Source: Lysinibacillus telephonicus (GTDB lineage: Bacteria > Bacillota > Bacilli > Bacillales_A > Planococcaceae). From it: 64,000 nucleotides of DNA. The notes beneath the pieces are model-generated. The model saw only the letters and a list, made by a program, of their open reading frames with translations, did no database searches and was not told the DNA's origin. The position numbers were made by a program, and so were the translations under genes. Within the stretch, counting starts at the first letter, position 1, and the number at the start of each line of letters is the position of its first letter. Positions 8,389 through 18,109 of the stretch are shown here, in pieces. Location: NCBI RefSeq assembly GCF_003966145.1, contig NZ_RXNR01000021.1, positions 1 through 64,000 on the forward strand, written 5' to 3'.

Positions 8389-8530
8389 ACAATTACCACA
8401 TATAAACAATTTTAAAATATTCAAATTTATGATTCAATCAGTTTAATCTCCTTAAAACATTCTTTTTAAATACCTCTTTGGATTGATAGTTAATCCTATC
8501 ATAATAGAAGTATAGGATTTGTTTATAAGA

Positions 8531-8567
8531 TAAAAAAGCAAAAGGTCGTCTGTATTTGACCTTTTGC
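8531..8567 (-). terminator. Terminator of ypvA
   Basis: A 10-bp perfect stem GCAAAAGGTC (8538-8547) / GACCTTTTGC (8558-8567) is followed on the minus strand by T6. It lies 8 bases past the ypvA stop. The 8391-8530 stretch holds only a small inverted repeat (8492-8499 / 8512-8519). Confidence 0.8.
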
Positions 8568-8574
8568 TCTTAAG

Positions 8575-10494
8575 TTATTTAGGTTGTACTGGTAGAATAT
8601 CGATAAACTCTGGAATGAGTTTACTTTCTTCTTCGTTTAAAAGTATATGAATATCACCATAGTCATTTGATGTACGAATTAGACGTCCTATTCCTTGCTG
8701 TAATCGAAGTTGCATAAATGGTAGTTCTACTTCTTCGAATGGATTTTCAGCAAAAGCTCGTTTTGCATCAAATAAAGGATCGTGTGGTGGGAATGGCAAG
8801 TCAAAAATAATTACACGGGTTAATGCTTCTTCCGGTAAATCTAACCCCTCCCACAAGTGATATGAACAAAGAGTTTTTATTGTACCATCCTGGAAGTCAC
8901 GAATAATTGCTGATAACTCGCGATCCCCTTCAAAAGCGACTGTTAAACGAGCCACCATGGATAAGCTCGATTTAAACGAAAGCATCGCCTGTTTAGATTT
9001 AAATAAAATTAAAGTCTTCTGATCGTCTTTTAGCAGCTGCTCTACTTTCGCCACTTTTTGTTTTTGTTCTGATTCATGCAAGTAAATTTTCATTACCTCT
9101 TCATAATCAAATGGTGAAGGAACGCTAAAAGACTGATATTTTTTTATACCTAGACTATAAGCAATATAAGAAAAGTCTTTGTTAACAGATAATGTTGCTG
9201 ATGAGAACACAATTGGAATTTTCTTTGAGAATAATTTTTCCTCAAGCACATCTGTAATTAACCTTGGCATAATTACTAAAGTTTCTTCCCCATCTGTTTC
9301 TTCCAGCCAATCTACTGCATCACCTTGAGCAATAAAAATTCGAATAGCAGCTTCATATTGTTCTAAAAATTCTTCAGCCATGTTTAATTCATATTCAGGA
9401 ATCATATACAACTCAGACTCAAATACAAATTCCTCTAATAATTGCTCCACATCGGCAATTAACTGCTTGCCTAATGATAATAATCGTTGTGATTTTTGAA
9501 TGGTTTTGCGATCCTCTTCAGAAGGAACAACATCATCACGAAGCTGGTCAAAAAATAATTCATGATCATCTTGTAACTTTTCCATCGCGTATAATGTTCT
9601 CTCACGAACACCATCAACCATAAGACGTTCTAATAGATTAACAATCGTATAACTTTGTACCTTTACAGTCATCGCTTTTTGTGCTGCATATTCTAAAAGA
9701 TGTCCCTCATCTAAAACAATCATTGATACTTCGGGTAATAACGGCAATTGACCTTCTCGTTCACGAGACTCCTTCGTTGACAAATGTTCCATTAAAAAGT
9801 CTTGAGAACAAATAATTAAATCCGAAGATTGTCTATAATGTGCACGGTGCAACGTTAATCCACAACGATTACGCATTTCACAAACAGAACATTGCATAAT
9901 GGCATTATAATTAACTTTTTGCCAATCTTCATCACTTACAGTTGGGTAATCGCTTCTTACCCCAAAGGGTTCTACTGTAATCATTGAGCCTTGACTATAA
10001 ACGCCGTCTGGAATAGACATTGCTATATCATCAATCCATTCCTCCGTTACTACCTTTTCAGTCTCTTCAAATCGCTTTAAGCATAAATACTGATTACGCG
10101 ATTTTGCTAAACGAACATCAATCGTTAAACCAAGGTGCTCAGTTAGTTTGTAAATATCCCCGCCTTCTTTTACAAGCTGGTCGATAAGCGTCTCATCAGC
10201 ACATGCAATTAACGCTGGTCTTCCAGTATAGCGGGCATATGATATTGCAGGTAATAAATAGGCAATAGTTTTACCTGTTCCAACACCTGCTTCAGCAAAT
10301 AAAACATTTTTCTCTTTTAATGCCTGCTCGATTTGATACGCCATGAAAATTTGTTCGTCGCGGCATTCGAATCCTTTTTCAGGCAATTCATCATATAAAA
10401 CATCGCCCAACCAATCTCCTAGTGATTCAAAAAAAGAGCGATCTTTAGATAATTCAAATGGTAAAGACTGTCTCATTATTTTTAACTCCTTCAA
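8575..10494 (-). CDS. ypvA: DinG/XPD-family ATP-dependent DNA helicase YpvA
   Basis: 639 residues, the size of B. subtilis YpvA. The Walker A motif is AGVGTGKT near residue 72, and the Walker B/DEAH-type box is LDEGH. Four cysteines for an iron-sulfur cluster are visible between them (YLCLKRF, then CSVCEMRNRCG), as in XPD and E. coli DinG. C-terminal helicase motifs include the QQGIGRLIR arginine finger region. Proteins of this group unwind DNA 5'-3'. No exonuclease domain is attached, unlike the second DinG-type protein at 27519-30335. An AAGGAG-type site precedes the ATG. It is monocistronic with its own terminator. Confidence 0.85.
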   Translation of the reverse strand: MKELKIMRQSLPFELSKDRSFFESLGDWLGDVLYDELPEKGFECRDEQIFMAYQIEQALKEKNVLFAEAGVGTGKTIAYLLPAISYARYTGRPALIACADETLIDQLVKEGGDIYKLTEHLGLTIDVRLAKSRNQYLCLKRFEETEKVVTEEWIDDIAMSIPDGVYSQGSMITVEPFGVRSDYPTVSDEDWQKVNYNAIMQCSVCEMRNRCGLTLHRAHYRQSSDLIICSQDFLMEHLSTKESREREGQLPLLPEVSMIVLDEGHLLEYAAQKAMTVKVQSYTIVNLLERLMVDGVRERTLYAMEKLQDDHELFFDQLRDDVVPSEEDRKTIQKSQRLLSLGKQLIADVEQLLEEFVFESELYMIPEYELNMAEEFLEQYEAAIRIFIAQGDAVDWLEETDGEETLVIMPRLITDVLEEKLFSKKIPIVFSSATLSVNKDFSYIAYSLGIKKYQSFSVPSPFDYEEVMKIYLHESEQKQKVAKVEQLLKDDQKTLILFKSKQAMLSFKSSLSMVARLTVAFEGDRELSAIIRDFQDGTIKTLCSYHLWEGLDLPEEALTRVIIFDLPFPPHDPLFDAKRAFAENPFEEVELPFMQLRLQQGIGRLIRTSNDYGDIHILLNEEESKLIPEFIDILPVQPK

Positions 10495-10522
10495 CTCACA
10501 TGTCTATTTTATAGACATTCGA

Positions 10523-10550
10523 AACGGAAGGATCATCTCATCCTTCCGTT
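10523..10550 (-). terminator. Hairpin after rlmL
   Basis: AACGGAAGGA (10523-10532) pairs perfectly with TCCTTCCGTT (10541-10550). The T-run is weak in both directions. It lies between the rlmL stop and the ypvA start and probably ends rlmL transcription. Confidence 0.5.
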
Positions 10551-10588
10551 AAAAGTATTGTATTCAGTTTGTATCCGTTTCTTTCTTG

Positions 10589-11716
10589 TTACGATTTTTG
10601 ACCCCAAAATTGATAAAGGTCAGTACGAATAAATCCATTAAACAATTTCCGTTTTTTCGTTGCTTTCTTTCCGTAAAGTGCTTCTAGGTTTTCCATCGAA
10701 GAAAGCAAATATACAGACCAAGTCGGATATTGATTCATGACTGTACCTAATTCACGAATTACTTGTTCAATTATTTCTTTTTCACCGATACGTTCTCCAT
10801 ATGGTGGATTTGAAATAATGACACCATCTGTTAGCTTCGTCGTAAAGTCAGTAGCTTGCATTTGTTTAAATGTAATTAAATCTGCAAATCCTGCTTCCAA
10901 CGCATTGTCTTGGGCAATGGTTATCATACGATGATCGATATCTGAACCGATTATTTCAAGAGGTTGATCGTAATTAGCTAGATCATCAGCTTCATTCCGA
11001 GCTTCATCCCATATAGTTGAAGACATCCAATTCCATTGTTCCGAAATGAAATCCCTATTATATCCCGGTGCTATATTTTGTCCAATCATAGCAGCTTCCA
11101 ATGGTATTGTACCAGACCCGCAGAATAAGTCGATGAACGGTCTACCTGGACTCCATTTGGAAATTTTGACCAAGGCCGCTGCAAGTGTTTCCTTCAAAGG
11201 AGCTTCTCCTTGTAATTGTCTATAGCCGCGTTTATGTAGGCCCGCTCCAGATGTATCTATAGTTAATGTAGCAACATCCTTCAAAATCGAAATTTCGATT
11301 TTAAATGTTGCACCAGATTCATCTAAAAAACCTAGACGTTTATAATGTAATTTCATACGCTCTACTATCGCCTTTTTCACGATTGCCTGACAATCCGGAA
11401 CACTAAATAATTTTGATTTCACAGATTTTCCCGATACAGGAAATGCAGCATCTACAGGTAAATATTTCTCCCACTCAATTGCTTTCGTACTCTCAAATAG
11501 TTGATCAAATGTATGTGCAGGAAATTCTGCTACGACAATTTTTACTCGATCTGCAACACGCAACCATAGATTACATCTTGCAATCGCAATCTCATCCCCT
11601 TCAAAATATACTTTTCCATTTTCTACTCGAGTTTCATACCCTAAATCTTGTACTTCCTGTGCAACAATTGATTCAAGACCCATTGCAGCAGTTGCTACTA
11701 GTTGGAATTTTGTCAT
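10589..11716 (-). CDS. rlmL: 23S rRNA guanine-N2 methyltransferase, RlmL/YpsC family
   Basis: 375 residues. An N-terminal THUMP RNA-binding region (about 1-160) is followed by a Rossmann methyltransferase domain. The SAM loop is DLFCGSGTIPLEAA (about 190-203), and the catalytic NPPYGER motif lies near residue 305, typical of N2-guanine methylation. The family modifies a guanine of 23S rRNA during ribosome assembly. The start codon overlaps the stop of the upstream PAS-GGDEF-EAL gene by one base (TAATG), so the two are translationally coupled. In B. subtilis ypsC directly follows rnpB; here the signalling gene lies between them. Confidence 0.88.
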   Translation of the reverse strand: MTKFQLVATAAMGLESIVAQEVQDLGYETRVENGKVYFEGDEIAIARCNLWLRVADRVKIVVAEFPAHTFDQLFESTKAIEWEKYLPVDAAFPVSGKSVKSKLFSVPDCQAIVKKAIVERMKLHYKRLGFLDESGATFKIEISILKDVATLTIDTSGAGLHKRGYRQLQGEAPLKETLAAALVKISKWSPGRPFIDLFCGSGTIPLEAAMIGQNIAPGYNRDFISEQWNWMSSTIWDEARNEADDLANYDQPLEIIGSDIDHRMITIAQDNALEAGFADLITFKQMQATDFTTKLTDGVIISNPPYGERIGEKEIIEQVIRELGTVMNQYPTWSVYLLSSMENLEALYGKKATKKRKLFNGFIRTDLYQFWGQKS

Positions 11717-13455
11717 TACTCAATTTCTCCTTGATGTTCATATTCCCATAGTTGTAAAAATTCAATTAAGCCATCCATAGATACCGGCTTACTATAATAA
11801 TACCCTTGAATATAATCACAACCCATTTCCCGTAAAATATTTAGCTGTTGTACACTTTCAACACCTTCAGCTATTACTTGCATGTTTAAACGATGTGCCA
11901 TTTGAATAATCGCATCAACAACAGCTTGTTTATCATCTAAAGAAACGATATGTTGTATAAAGCTGCGATCTATTTTTAAATAATCAAGTGGAAAACGCAC
12001 TAAATAACTTAAAGAAGAGTAGCCAGTTCCGAAATCATCAATGGATAGTTTAAATCCTAATTGCTTCAGTCGAACAAGCTTTCGAATCGTATCTGAATCA
12101 TTATTCATTACTGTTCTTTCAGTAACTTCGATTTCAAAATTTTGTGCTGAAGTATTATTTTTCTCTAATATTTTTTGAATCGATTCTAAAAAATTTTGTT
12201 GTTGAAAGTGTATACTTGATACATTAAAAGCAATCGATATTTTTGAATATCCTGCTAATCTTAGTTTTGCCAGATCTTCACAAGCTTTCTCCAAAACAAT
12301 CTCACTAATCGGTATAATAAGCCCAGTTTCCTCTGCATACGGGATAAATTCAGCTGGGGAAACGGACCCTAATTTTTCACTTTCCCAACGAACTAGAGCT
12401 TCTAATCCAACAATTTTATTTAACTGCGTACTTACTTTCGGCTGAAAATTTAATGTGAAATCACGGTTTTCAATTGCTTTTCTTAGTTCTGAATCTAGTA
12501 CGATGACACGCTTTGAATCTATATTCAAATCTTCAAAATAAAATGAGAAGCCATTGCGTCCATTTTGTTTTGAGAAGTACATCGCTTTATCGGCTCGATT
12601 AACAAGATCTTCTGTTGTATCCCCATCATGAGGATAAATGCTTATTCCTATACTTGTTGAAACAAAGATTTCTTGATTATTGATGAAAACAGGCTTTTCA
12701 ATTTCACGAATGACTTGTTCTGCGAATTTTGCAGCTTCTCTTGGATGGCGAATATTTGTTAACGTAATAACAAACTCATCACCACCATATCTAGCAAGTA
12801 AATCTTTTGAATTTAATAATCTTTTTATACGTTGTGCAATTTCAACTAACAGCAAATCTCCTGTTGTATGACCTAATGTATCGTTTACTTGTTTAAATCG
12901 ATCCAAGTCTAAAAAAAATACTGCATGTTGAACCTTATTTGATATAATCTCGGAAGACTCGAGAAGAGAATTCATTTTCTTCAGGTATGCAAATCGATTA
13001 TTTACTTCTGTTAACGAATCAGTTAATGCACGTTTTTCTAATTCACTTTCTACAATCTTTCTTTCAGATAAGTCAGTAAAAATACCACAATAGTTGGTAA
13101 CGATGCCATGTTCATCTTTTATACTCATAATCGTTAGCCACTCAGGATAAATATCACCGTTTTTCCGACGGTTCCATATTTCACCTTGCCAGACACCATG
13201 ATTTTGGATGCTTTTCCACATTTCATTATAAAAAGCTCGTTCATGAACGCCTGATTGCAAAATTGTAGGGTTTTTGCCAACTACCTCTTTACTTTTGTAG
13301 CCAGTAACTTTTTCAAATGCGGGATTTACGACTAAAATTTTCTTATTTACATCTGTTACCATAATTCCTTCAGATACATTTTCAAAAATTTTCATCACAA
13401 CATGATTCGGATAATAACTATTCTCACTAGTTATATCTTGGTATACTTCCCTCAT
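11716..13455 (-). CDS. PAS-GGDEF-EAL cyclic-di-GMP signalling protein
   Basis: 579 residues from the ATG at 13453-13455, chosen for its GGGAGAG ribosome site; a longer frame starting further upstream lacks one. Order: PAS sensor (about 20-135), GGDEF domain with intact GGDEF at 224-228, and EAL domain with EAL at 352-354. EAL residues for metal and substrate look complete (NVSS, EVTER, DDFGTG, KIDRSF, EGVES, QGYYYSKP), so phosphodiesterase activity is likely. The inhibitory RxxD site five residues before GGDEF reads NSKD, so product inhibition may be lost. No membrane segment is seen, so it is probably a cytoplasmic sensor. Its net direction (synthesis or breakdown) cannot be told. Confidence 0.88.
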   Translation of the reverse strand: MREVYQDITSENSYYPNHVVMKIFENVSEGIMVTDVNKKILVVNPAFEKVTGYKSKEVVGKNPTILQSGVHERAFYNEMWKSIQNHGVWQGEIWNRRKNGDIYPEWLTIMSIKDEHGIVTNYCGIFTDLSERKIVESELEKRALTDSLTEVNNRFAYLKKMNSLLESSEIISNKVQHAVFFLDLDRFKQVNDTLGHTTGDLLLVEIAQRIKRLLNSKDLLARYGGDEFVITLTNIRHPREAAKFAEQVIREIEKPVFINNQEIFVSTSIGISIYPHDGDTTEDLVNRADKAMYFSKQNGRNGFSFYFEDLNIDSKRVIVLDSELRKAIENRDFTLNFQPKVSTQLNKIVGLEALVRWESEKLGSVSPAEFIPYAEETGLIIPISEIVLEKACEDLAKLRLAGYSKISIAFNVSSIHFQQQNFLESIQKILEKNNTSAQNFEIEVTERTVMNNDSDTIRKLVRLKQLGFKLSIDDFGTGYSSLSYLVRFPLDYLKIDRSFIQHIVSLDDKQAVVDAIIQMAHRLNMQVIAEGVESVQQLNILREMGCDYIQGYYYSKPVSMDGLIEFLQLWEYEHQGEIE

Positions 13456-13481
13456 TTTTACTCTCCCTATCGCTAAAAGAA

Positions 13482-13507
13482 AGGCTCTCCAAATTGATGG
13501 AGAGCCT
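13482..13507 (-). terminator. Terminator upstream of the GGDEF-EAL gene
   Basis: AGGCTCTCC (13482-13490) pairs perfectly with GGAGAGCCT (13499-13507). On the minus strand it is followed by TTTCTTTT. It lies about 120 bases past the rnpB 3' end and 27 bases before the next start codon. It may end rnpB read-through or act as a leader attenuator. Confidence 0.6.
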
Positions 13508-13628
13508 ATCAAGATAAGCATAACGCTCTTATTGTTTATACTTACTTAAATGCCCATTCATTTCCATGGACATTATTATAGAACATTTTTTTACTTATTT
13601 TTTAAATAGAAGTTTAAGTTATTATATA

Positions 13629-14031
13629 TCATAGAAATTCATAAGCCATGTTTTGTTCCCGAGTACTCAAACGGTTAAAAACCTCGTACAAAGCGGGTAG
13701 TAATCATCTATCTACGAAAGAAATCTTTCGTCCCTCCATCCGTTCATTTCCTTCAGGAGAGTGCCCCTACCATAATTTGGGTTTCTCACTCGTGGGGTTT
13801 ACCTCGTTCCACCTTCACTGTTTCCAATGAAGCTACGTCACTGTGGCACTTTCAGGAAGTGTCAACCATATCAAAAGACTTAGGTTTTCCTTCCGCCGTC
13901 AAGGCGAGCCTTGCCTTACCTTATTTTTTCAGTAAGCACGAACACTACGGTCATCTCAGAGCCGTGTGAGCATGGACTTTCCTCTACAACTTCGTAATGA
14001 GTTGCAGCGATTACTCGAATTTGACTATGAT
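13629..14031 (-). ncRNA. rnpB: RNase P RNA, Bacillus (type B) class
   Basis: The minus-strand sequence carries the conserved RNase P core: GAGTAATCGCTGC near the 5' end, GAGGAAAGTCCATGCTC shortly after, and near the 3' end the GAGTACGAGG-like and AACAAAACATGGCTTA segments, in type B order. P1 is closed by TCATAG and AAATTC at the 5' end pairing with GAATTT and CTATGA at the 3' end, which fixes the ends at about 14031 and 13629. The length of about 403 nt matches B. subtilis (about 401). The RNA is the catalytic subunit that cuts pre-tRNA leaders. The location next to gpsB is conserved. Confidence 0.95.
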
Positions 14032-14037
14032 AAAAGT

Positions 14038-14066
14038 ATTATACTAAAAAACATTGATAAATTCAA
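14038..14066 (-). promoter_or_regulatory. rnpB promoter
   Basis: On the minus strand, TTGAAT (14061-14066) and TATAAT (14038-14043) are separated by exactly 17 bp. The expected start near 14031 coincides with the rnpB 5' end deduced from P1 pairing. Confidence 0.85.
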
Positions 14067-14080
14067 TAACCTTTAGAATT

Positions 14081-14377
14081 TTATTCGTATAGTTTACTTC
14101 CAAATACATGTTTTTCTAAGTTTGAAAGTCGTTTTAATATATCAAAATTAGTGTTTCCTGCTGACTGTTGTACTTGTGGTCGTCTAACAGTTGTATTTTC
14201 TAATTCTTCTTTTAAACGTTTATTTTCAGCACGCAATTCTTCAATAGTTTTTTCAAATGCGTCATAATCTTCCATAATTTGATCTAAAAACTGATCTACT
14301 TGGTCAATACTATAACCTTTTACTGATTTCTTAAATTCTTTCTCCAAAATAATTTTTGAATTTAATTTAATTTCCAT
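14081..14377 (-). CDS. gpsB: Cell-cycle protein GpsB
   Basis: 98 residues, DivIVA-like. The N-terminal membrane-binding and partner-binding region ([20 protein letters not shown], about 14-33) is followed by a coiled coil (about 35-65, [14 protein letters not shown]) and a short C-terminal trimerisation region. GpsB shuttles the bifunctional penicillin-binding protein between division site and side wall in relatives, and binds the cytoplasmic tail of PBP1. ponA is in this same window. rnpB follows, the conserved arrangement. An extended -10 promoter lies upstream at 14414-14422. Confidence 0.93.
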   Translation of the reverse strand: MEIKLNSKIILEKEFKKSVKGYSIDQVDQFLDQIMEDYDAFEKTIEELRAENKRLKEELENTTVRRPQVQQSAGNTNFDILKRLSNLEKHVFGSKLYE

Positions 14378-14413
14378 TCACATCGCCCTTCCATCCGATA
14401 CGTACATATTTCG

Positions 14414-14422
14414 ATTATACCA
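14414..14422 (-). promoter_or_regulatory. Extended -10 promoter of gpsB
   Basis: Minus-strand TGGTATAAT (TG-n-TATAAT) lies about 40 bases upstream of the gpsB start. No recognisable -35 sits 17 bp upstream, consistent with an extended -10 promoter. Confidence 0.5.
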
Positions 14423-14577
14423 TATGAATGATTCAAAAGGGATTGAAAGCAACTTATTTTATAGATAATAGCGACATAATTTTGCAAAATATGATTTTTT
14501 TAATCATGATTCTAATACAATGTCAAAAATTGCGCTTCCCCGGGAAATTATTTTTATAATTTTCAATTAATTACTAT

Positions 14578-15825
14578 TTATTTCCCTAGTTTTTTTTCAA
14601 TCCTTGTATATCTTTTTTTCCACTCTTCTAGCTTTTTAACTTGCTGATCCTTTTTGAACAACGTACTTGAACTAGTAATTCGCAAACCTTCTTCGGCGTA
14701 AAATAACGCCTGTTTAAACTCTTTAAAGTGATGTTCATGTAAAATTGCTAACTGTTCAAGTACTTTTAGCTTTTCTCGAGACTTTAAAACCTTTAATGCC
14801 TTTTCAAAAGAATGCCTAGCCTCTTCATATCGTCTATTTCTTTTATGCTGAAAAGCTAGAAAATAATATGCAAGTCCTGCTTCTTCATCATCGAATTCAT
14901 TCGTAACATTAACTAAAATTTGTTTACTTTGCTGCTGTTGTTTCAAGTCTCCATACCATTTCCCTATGTTTGTATAGGTTGTAGCAGCTTCTTTCAAATC
15001 ATTTTCAAGTAGTAGATTTGTAGAATGAATATAGAGAGTTACTAGTGACAATAAGTCCCATTCATTATGATAAAGTACTTTCATTAGATTAGTCGCATCT
15101 CCACTTTTAACCGCATCTGCATAAATGATTGGTGCTAAAAAACCTGGAATATCTCCCTTTCGTTTAAATCCAAGTTTCTCTTCTTCTACTTGTGTTAATT
15201 TCATTCTTTCCAAATTATTTTTCCATATTCGTTTTGAACTGTGTAATAAATCAATTTGTTTTTGAACACGGAGTTTCGGTAAGAATTGTTGATTTAATGT
15301 CCATCTAGTTTCTAATTGAGGCCAATCGAAACTTTTGCCATTATATGAGACAACGGTTTTTGAGTGCTGCCAAAATTTTGATTCAAACAAGAGGGCAGCC
15401 TCATTAGATGGGTCTGCTAATACATATTGATTTAAAATAAAACTTTTATCCGTAGGTTCTAATAGTCCTAATAAAAATATGTTAGTCCCGACACCTTTTA
15501 ATCCTGTCGTTTCTGTATCAAAGAACAGTACTTCTTCATCTATATCAATTAAATACGGATGCTCTGCACCTGTTGATTGCCATTTTTCAAGCGCCTTATA
15601 AAATAAGCCCAATTCATAATGGCCGTGCTTATATTGCAGAGGGTATTCAACCTGGCGTTTAAATAAAACACCAAAGTCATTTTCAACAACTGCTAAACCA
15701 GCCTCTTGCCATTTTGCAATATAGACTGGCTTATCTGGCTTTTGAAAGACAGGCTTTTCCTTAACATCTGTTTTCTTTTTCCCAAGCATTTGTTTCAGCT
15801 GCATTACTTTATTTTCATACGACAT
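14578..15825 (-). CDS. mrfB: Mitomycin repair exonuclease MrfB (YprB)
   Basis: 415 residues, matching B. subtilis YprB/MrfB (about 413). A DEDD-type RNase H-like exonuclease domain is seen from about residue 95: FFDTETTG carries the first acidic pair, VVSYNGKSFDWPQLETRW a second motif, and HNEWDLLSL a third. The C-terminal third (about 285-410) is helical and TPR-like. In B. subtilis MrfB works with helicase MrfA in a UvrABC-independent pathway for mitomycin C damage. It begins 4 bases after the mrfA stop, so the pair is one operon. All catalytic acids appear present. Confidence 0.88.
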   Translation of the reverse strand: MSYENKVMQLKQMLGKKKTDVKEKPVFQKPDKPVYIAKWQEAGLAVVENDFGVLFKRQVEYPLQYKHGHYELGLFYKALEKWQSTGAEHPYLIDIDEEVLFFDTETTGLKGVGTNIFLLGLLEPTDKSFILNQYVLADPSNEAALLFESKFWQHSKTVVSYNGKSFDWPQLETRWTLNQQFLPKLRVQKQIDLLHSSKRIWKNNLERMKLTQVEEEKLGFKRKGDIPGFLAPIIYADAVKSGDATNLMKVLYHNEWDLLSLVTLYIHSTNLLLENDLKEAATTYTNIGKWYGDLKQQQQSKQILVNVTNEFDDEEAGLAYYFLAFQHKRNRRYEEARHSFEKALKVLKSREKLKVLEQLAILHEHHFKEFKQALFYAEEGLRITSSSTLFKKDQQVKKLEEWKKRYTRIEKKLGK

Positions 15826-15829
15826 GACA

Positions 15830-18109
15830 TCACTCTATTTCACTAAGTAAAATTGATAATACTTTTAATACTTTATTTTTACTTTCATTGAGACTATCCT
15901 GCGCGCCAATACAAGATGGACATCCTGTTTGGCAAGGGCAATTTCGTACATGCTTTATCGTCTGTTCAAGAATTGGAACCAGAATGTCATACACTCTTTC
16001 ACTTAAGCCAATTCCACCTGGATAGCTGTCATAAACAAATAATGTTGGTTTCTCATTATGAACAGATTTTACTTGTGGTACTACTGTTAAATCATTGCGG
16101 TCACATTGTAAATATAGTGGAATAAATGAACTAATTGCATAGGCAGCCCCTGTTAACGCATCTGTTAACATTTCCTCTGACCAGTTTTCAGGCAAATCAA
16201 ACGACATCCATGTGGCATTCGTATGCATTTCTAATGGTGGAATATGAATCTTGCCTGAGCCGATATTTTCATGTGTTTGGAATCTTATTTTTTTAAATAT
16301 TGTTGGTATTGCAAGTAAGCTTATATCTCCATAGCTAACAGTTGCCGTTTTGTATTTTGCACTTTTATCTTCATTTAGTACTTTTAATTCAACCGCTAAG
16401 TTTGCATCTGTAAAATAATCTACATCTACTTCTCTTACATATGCCTTTTTTTCTTCCCAATCAAGCTTTTCTACTTGGAATTGGGTTCCTTGATGAAGGT
16501 AAATTGCTTCTTCATGGAGCAGCGTCATGGCACTATAAGTATCCATTTCCCCAATCACTTTCGTTCCTGCTGGAATTGATTGGTCAATAATGACGACATT
16601 TTCTTGCGAAGCAGAGCGCAAACTAATTTCATGTGCTGGGAAACGCTCGCTCATCCAATACCATTGTGAGCTCGTCTTAACTAAGACTCCCTCATCTTGT
16701 AAGAACTCCAGTAATTGCTGTACTTCAAATTCCCCATAGCCATCAGTCATCGAAAATGGCAATTCAAATGCAGCACATTTTAAATGGTCCATTAAAATAA
16801 GTATGTTTTCAGGATTAATTAACGCCTCTTCCGGTGAACTTCCCAATAAATAATTTGGATTTTGTACAACGTATTGATCCAACGCTGTTGAATTTGCGAC
16901 ATAAATGATTAACGCAGAATCTTGTCTTCTACCCGCTCGTCCTGCTTGCTGCCAAGCGCTTGCAATATTCCCTGGATATCCTGTCATAATACATGCCTGT
17001 AATTGGCCAATATCAACGCCTAACTCTAAAGCATTTGTACTGACAACTACTTGTATTGTGCCATTTCTTAATCCCTTTTCAATTGCCCGTCGTTCTGTTG
17101 GCAAATAGCCCCCCCGGTATCCGCGAATGGATTCATCCTTAATTTTATTCTTTGTAAGACTTTTTAAATATGTGACAAGCATTTCTACTCGTACACGTGA
17201 TTTCGCAAAAACAATGGATTGAATACCAGCTTCATATAATCTGGTTGCTAAATCACGAACTTCTAAAATACTGCTCCGTCTTACTCCAAATGTTGGATGG
17301 ATAATTGGTGGGTTATAGAATAGAAACGTTTTCTTGCCTACTGGGGCTCCTGAGTTAGCTATTAACTCATGCTTCGAATTCGTTAATTTTTCTGCTAGCT
17401 CTTTAGGGTTTTTAATTGTTGCAGATGTGCAAATAAAAATAGGGTCACTCCCATAAAAAGCGCAAATACGTTTCAGTCTTCGAATAACATGTGCTACGTG
17501 ACTTCCAAATACACCTTTATATGTATGCAATTCATCAATCACAATATATTTTAGATTTTCAAAAAGAGATACCCATTTTGTGTGATGCGGTAATATACCA
17601 GAATGAAGCATATCAGGATTTGTCATTACAATATGCCCTGCTTTTCGAATTTTTTGCCGAATAGCAGGTGCAGTATCTCCATCATATGTGTAGCTTAAAA
17701 TTTCTTCGCCCATCAGCTCGATTAATTCATTTAAGTCGGCTTTTTGATCCTGTGCCAAAGCTTTTGTTGGGAATAAATAAATAGCTCTGCTTGATGGGTC
17801 TTCTAAAATTTTTTGCAATACAGGTAAATGATAGCAAAGTGATTTCCCTGACGCCGTTGGGGTTACAGCAGTGAATGATTTCCCTTCCTGTGCAAAATCA
17901 AAAGCTTCGCGCTGATGAGTATACAGCTGCCCTATTCCTCGAGCTTCCAATGCCTTCTGAATGGAAGGATGAAGACTTTGTGGAAAAGGTGAATAATGAG
18001 CAGGCTTCGCTTCTAGTGTTTGCCAATGGATAATGTTTTGTTTTAGTTCTTCATCATATTGCCATTCTTGCAACAATTCATCAATCGTACGTTTTTTACT
18101 TAACACCAT
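15830..18109 (-). CDS. mrfA: DEAD/DEAH-box helicase MrfA (YprA)
   Basis: 759 residues from the ATG at 18107-18109. That start has a perfect GGAGGAGAG site and gives the usual family length; a longer frame upstream lacks support. Helicase motifs: PTASGKSL (Walker A), DELHTY (motif II) and QQAGRAGRR (motif VI). The C-terminal MZB/DUF1998 region has four cysteines, CPCQTGCPSC, that bind zinc. Known role: 3'-5' helicase that repairs mitomycin C adducts together with MrfB, encoded next. Its start lies inside the end of yppE (14-base overlap). Confidence 0.92.
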   Translation of the reverse strand: MVLSKKRTIDELLQEWQYDEELKQNIIHWQTLEAKPAHYSPFPQSLHPSIQKALEARGIGQLYTHQREAFDFAQEGKSFTAVTPTASGKSLCYHLPVLQKILEDPSSRAIYLFPTKALAQDQKADLNELIELMGEEILSYTYDGDTAPAIRQKIRKAGHIVMTNPDMLHSGILPHHTKWVSLFENLKYIVIDELHTYKGVFGSHVAHVIRRLKRICAFYGSDPIFICTSATIKNPKELAEKLTNSKHELIANSGAPVGKKTFLFYNPPIIHPTFGVRRSSILEVRDLATRLYEAGIQSIVFAKSRVRVEMLVTYLKSLTKNKIKDESIRGYRGGYLPTERRAIEKGLRNGTIQVVVSTNALELGVDIGQLQACIMTGYPGNIASAWQQAGRAGRRQDSALIIYVANSTALDQYVVQNPNYLLGSSPEEALINPENILILMDHLKCAAFELPFSMTDGYGEFEVQQLLEFLQDEGVLVKTSSQWYWMSERFPAHEISLRSASQENVVIIDQSIPAGTKVIGEMDTYSAMTLLHEEAIYLHQGTQFQVEKLDWEEKKAYVREVDVDYFTDANLAVELKVLNEDKSAKYKTATVSYGDISLLAIPTIFKKIRFQTHENIGSGKIHIPPLEMHTNATWMSFDLPENWSEEMLTDALTGAAYAISSFIPLYLQCDRNDLTVVPQVKSVHNEKPTLFVYDSYPGGIGLSERVYDILVPILEQTIKHVRNCPCQTGCPSCIGAQDSLNESKNKVLKVLSILLSEIE

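Noticed and set aside
13648-13830. A 60-codon frame on the plus strand
   Set aside because: It lies wholly inside the RNase P RNA, read antisense.
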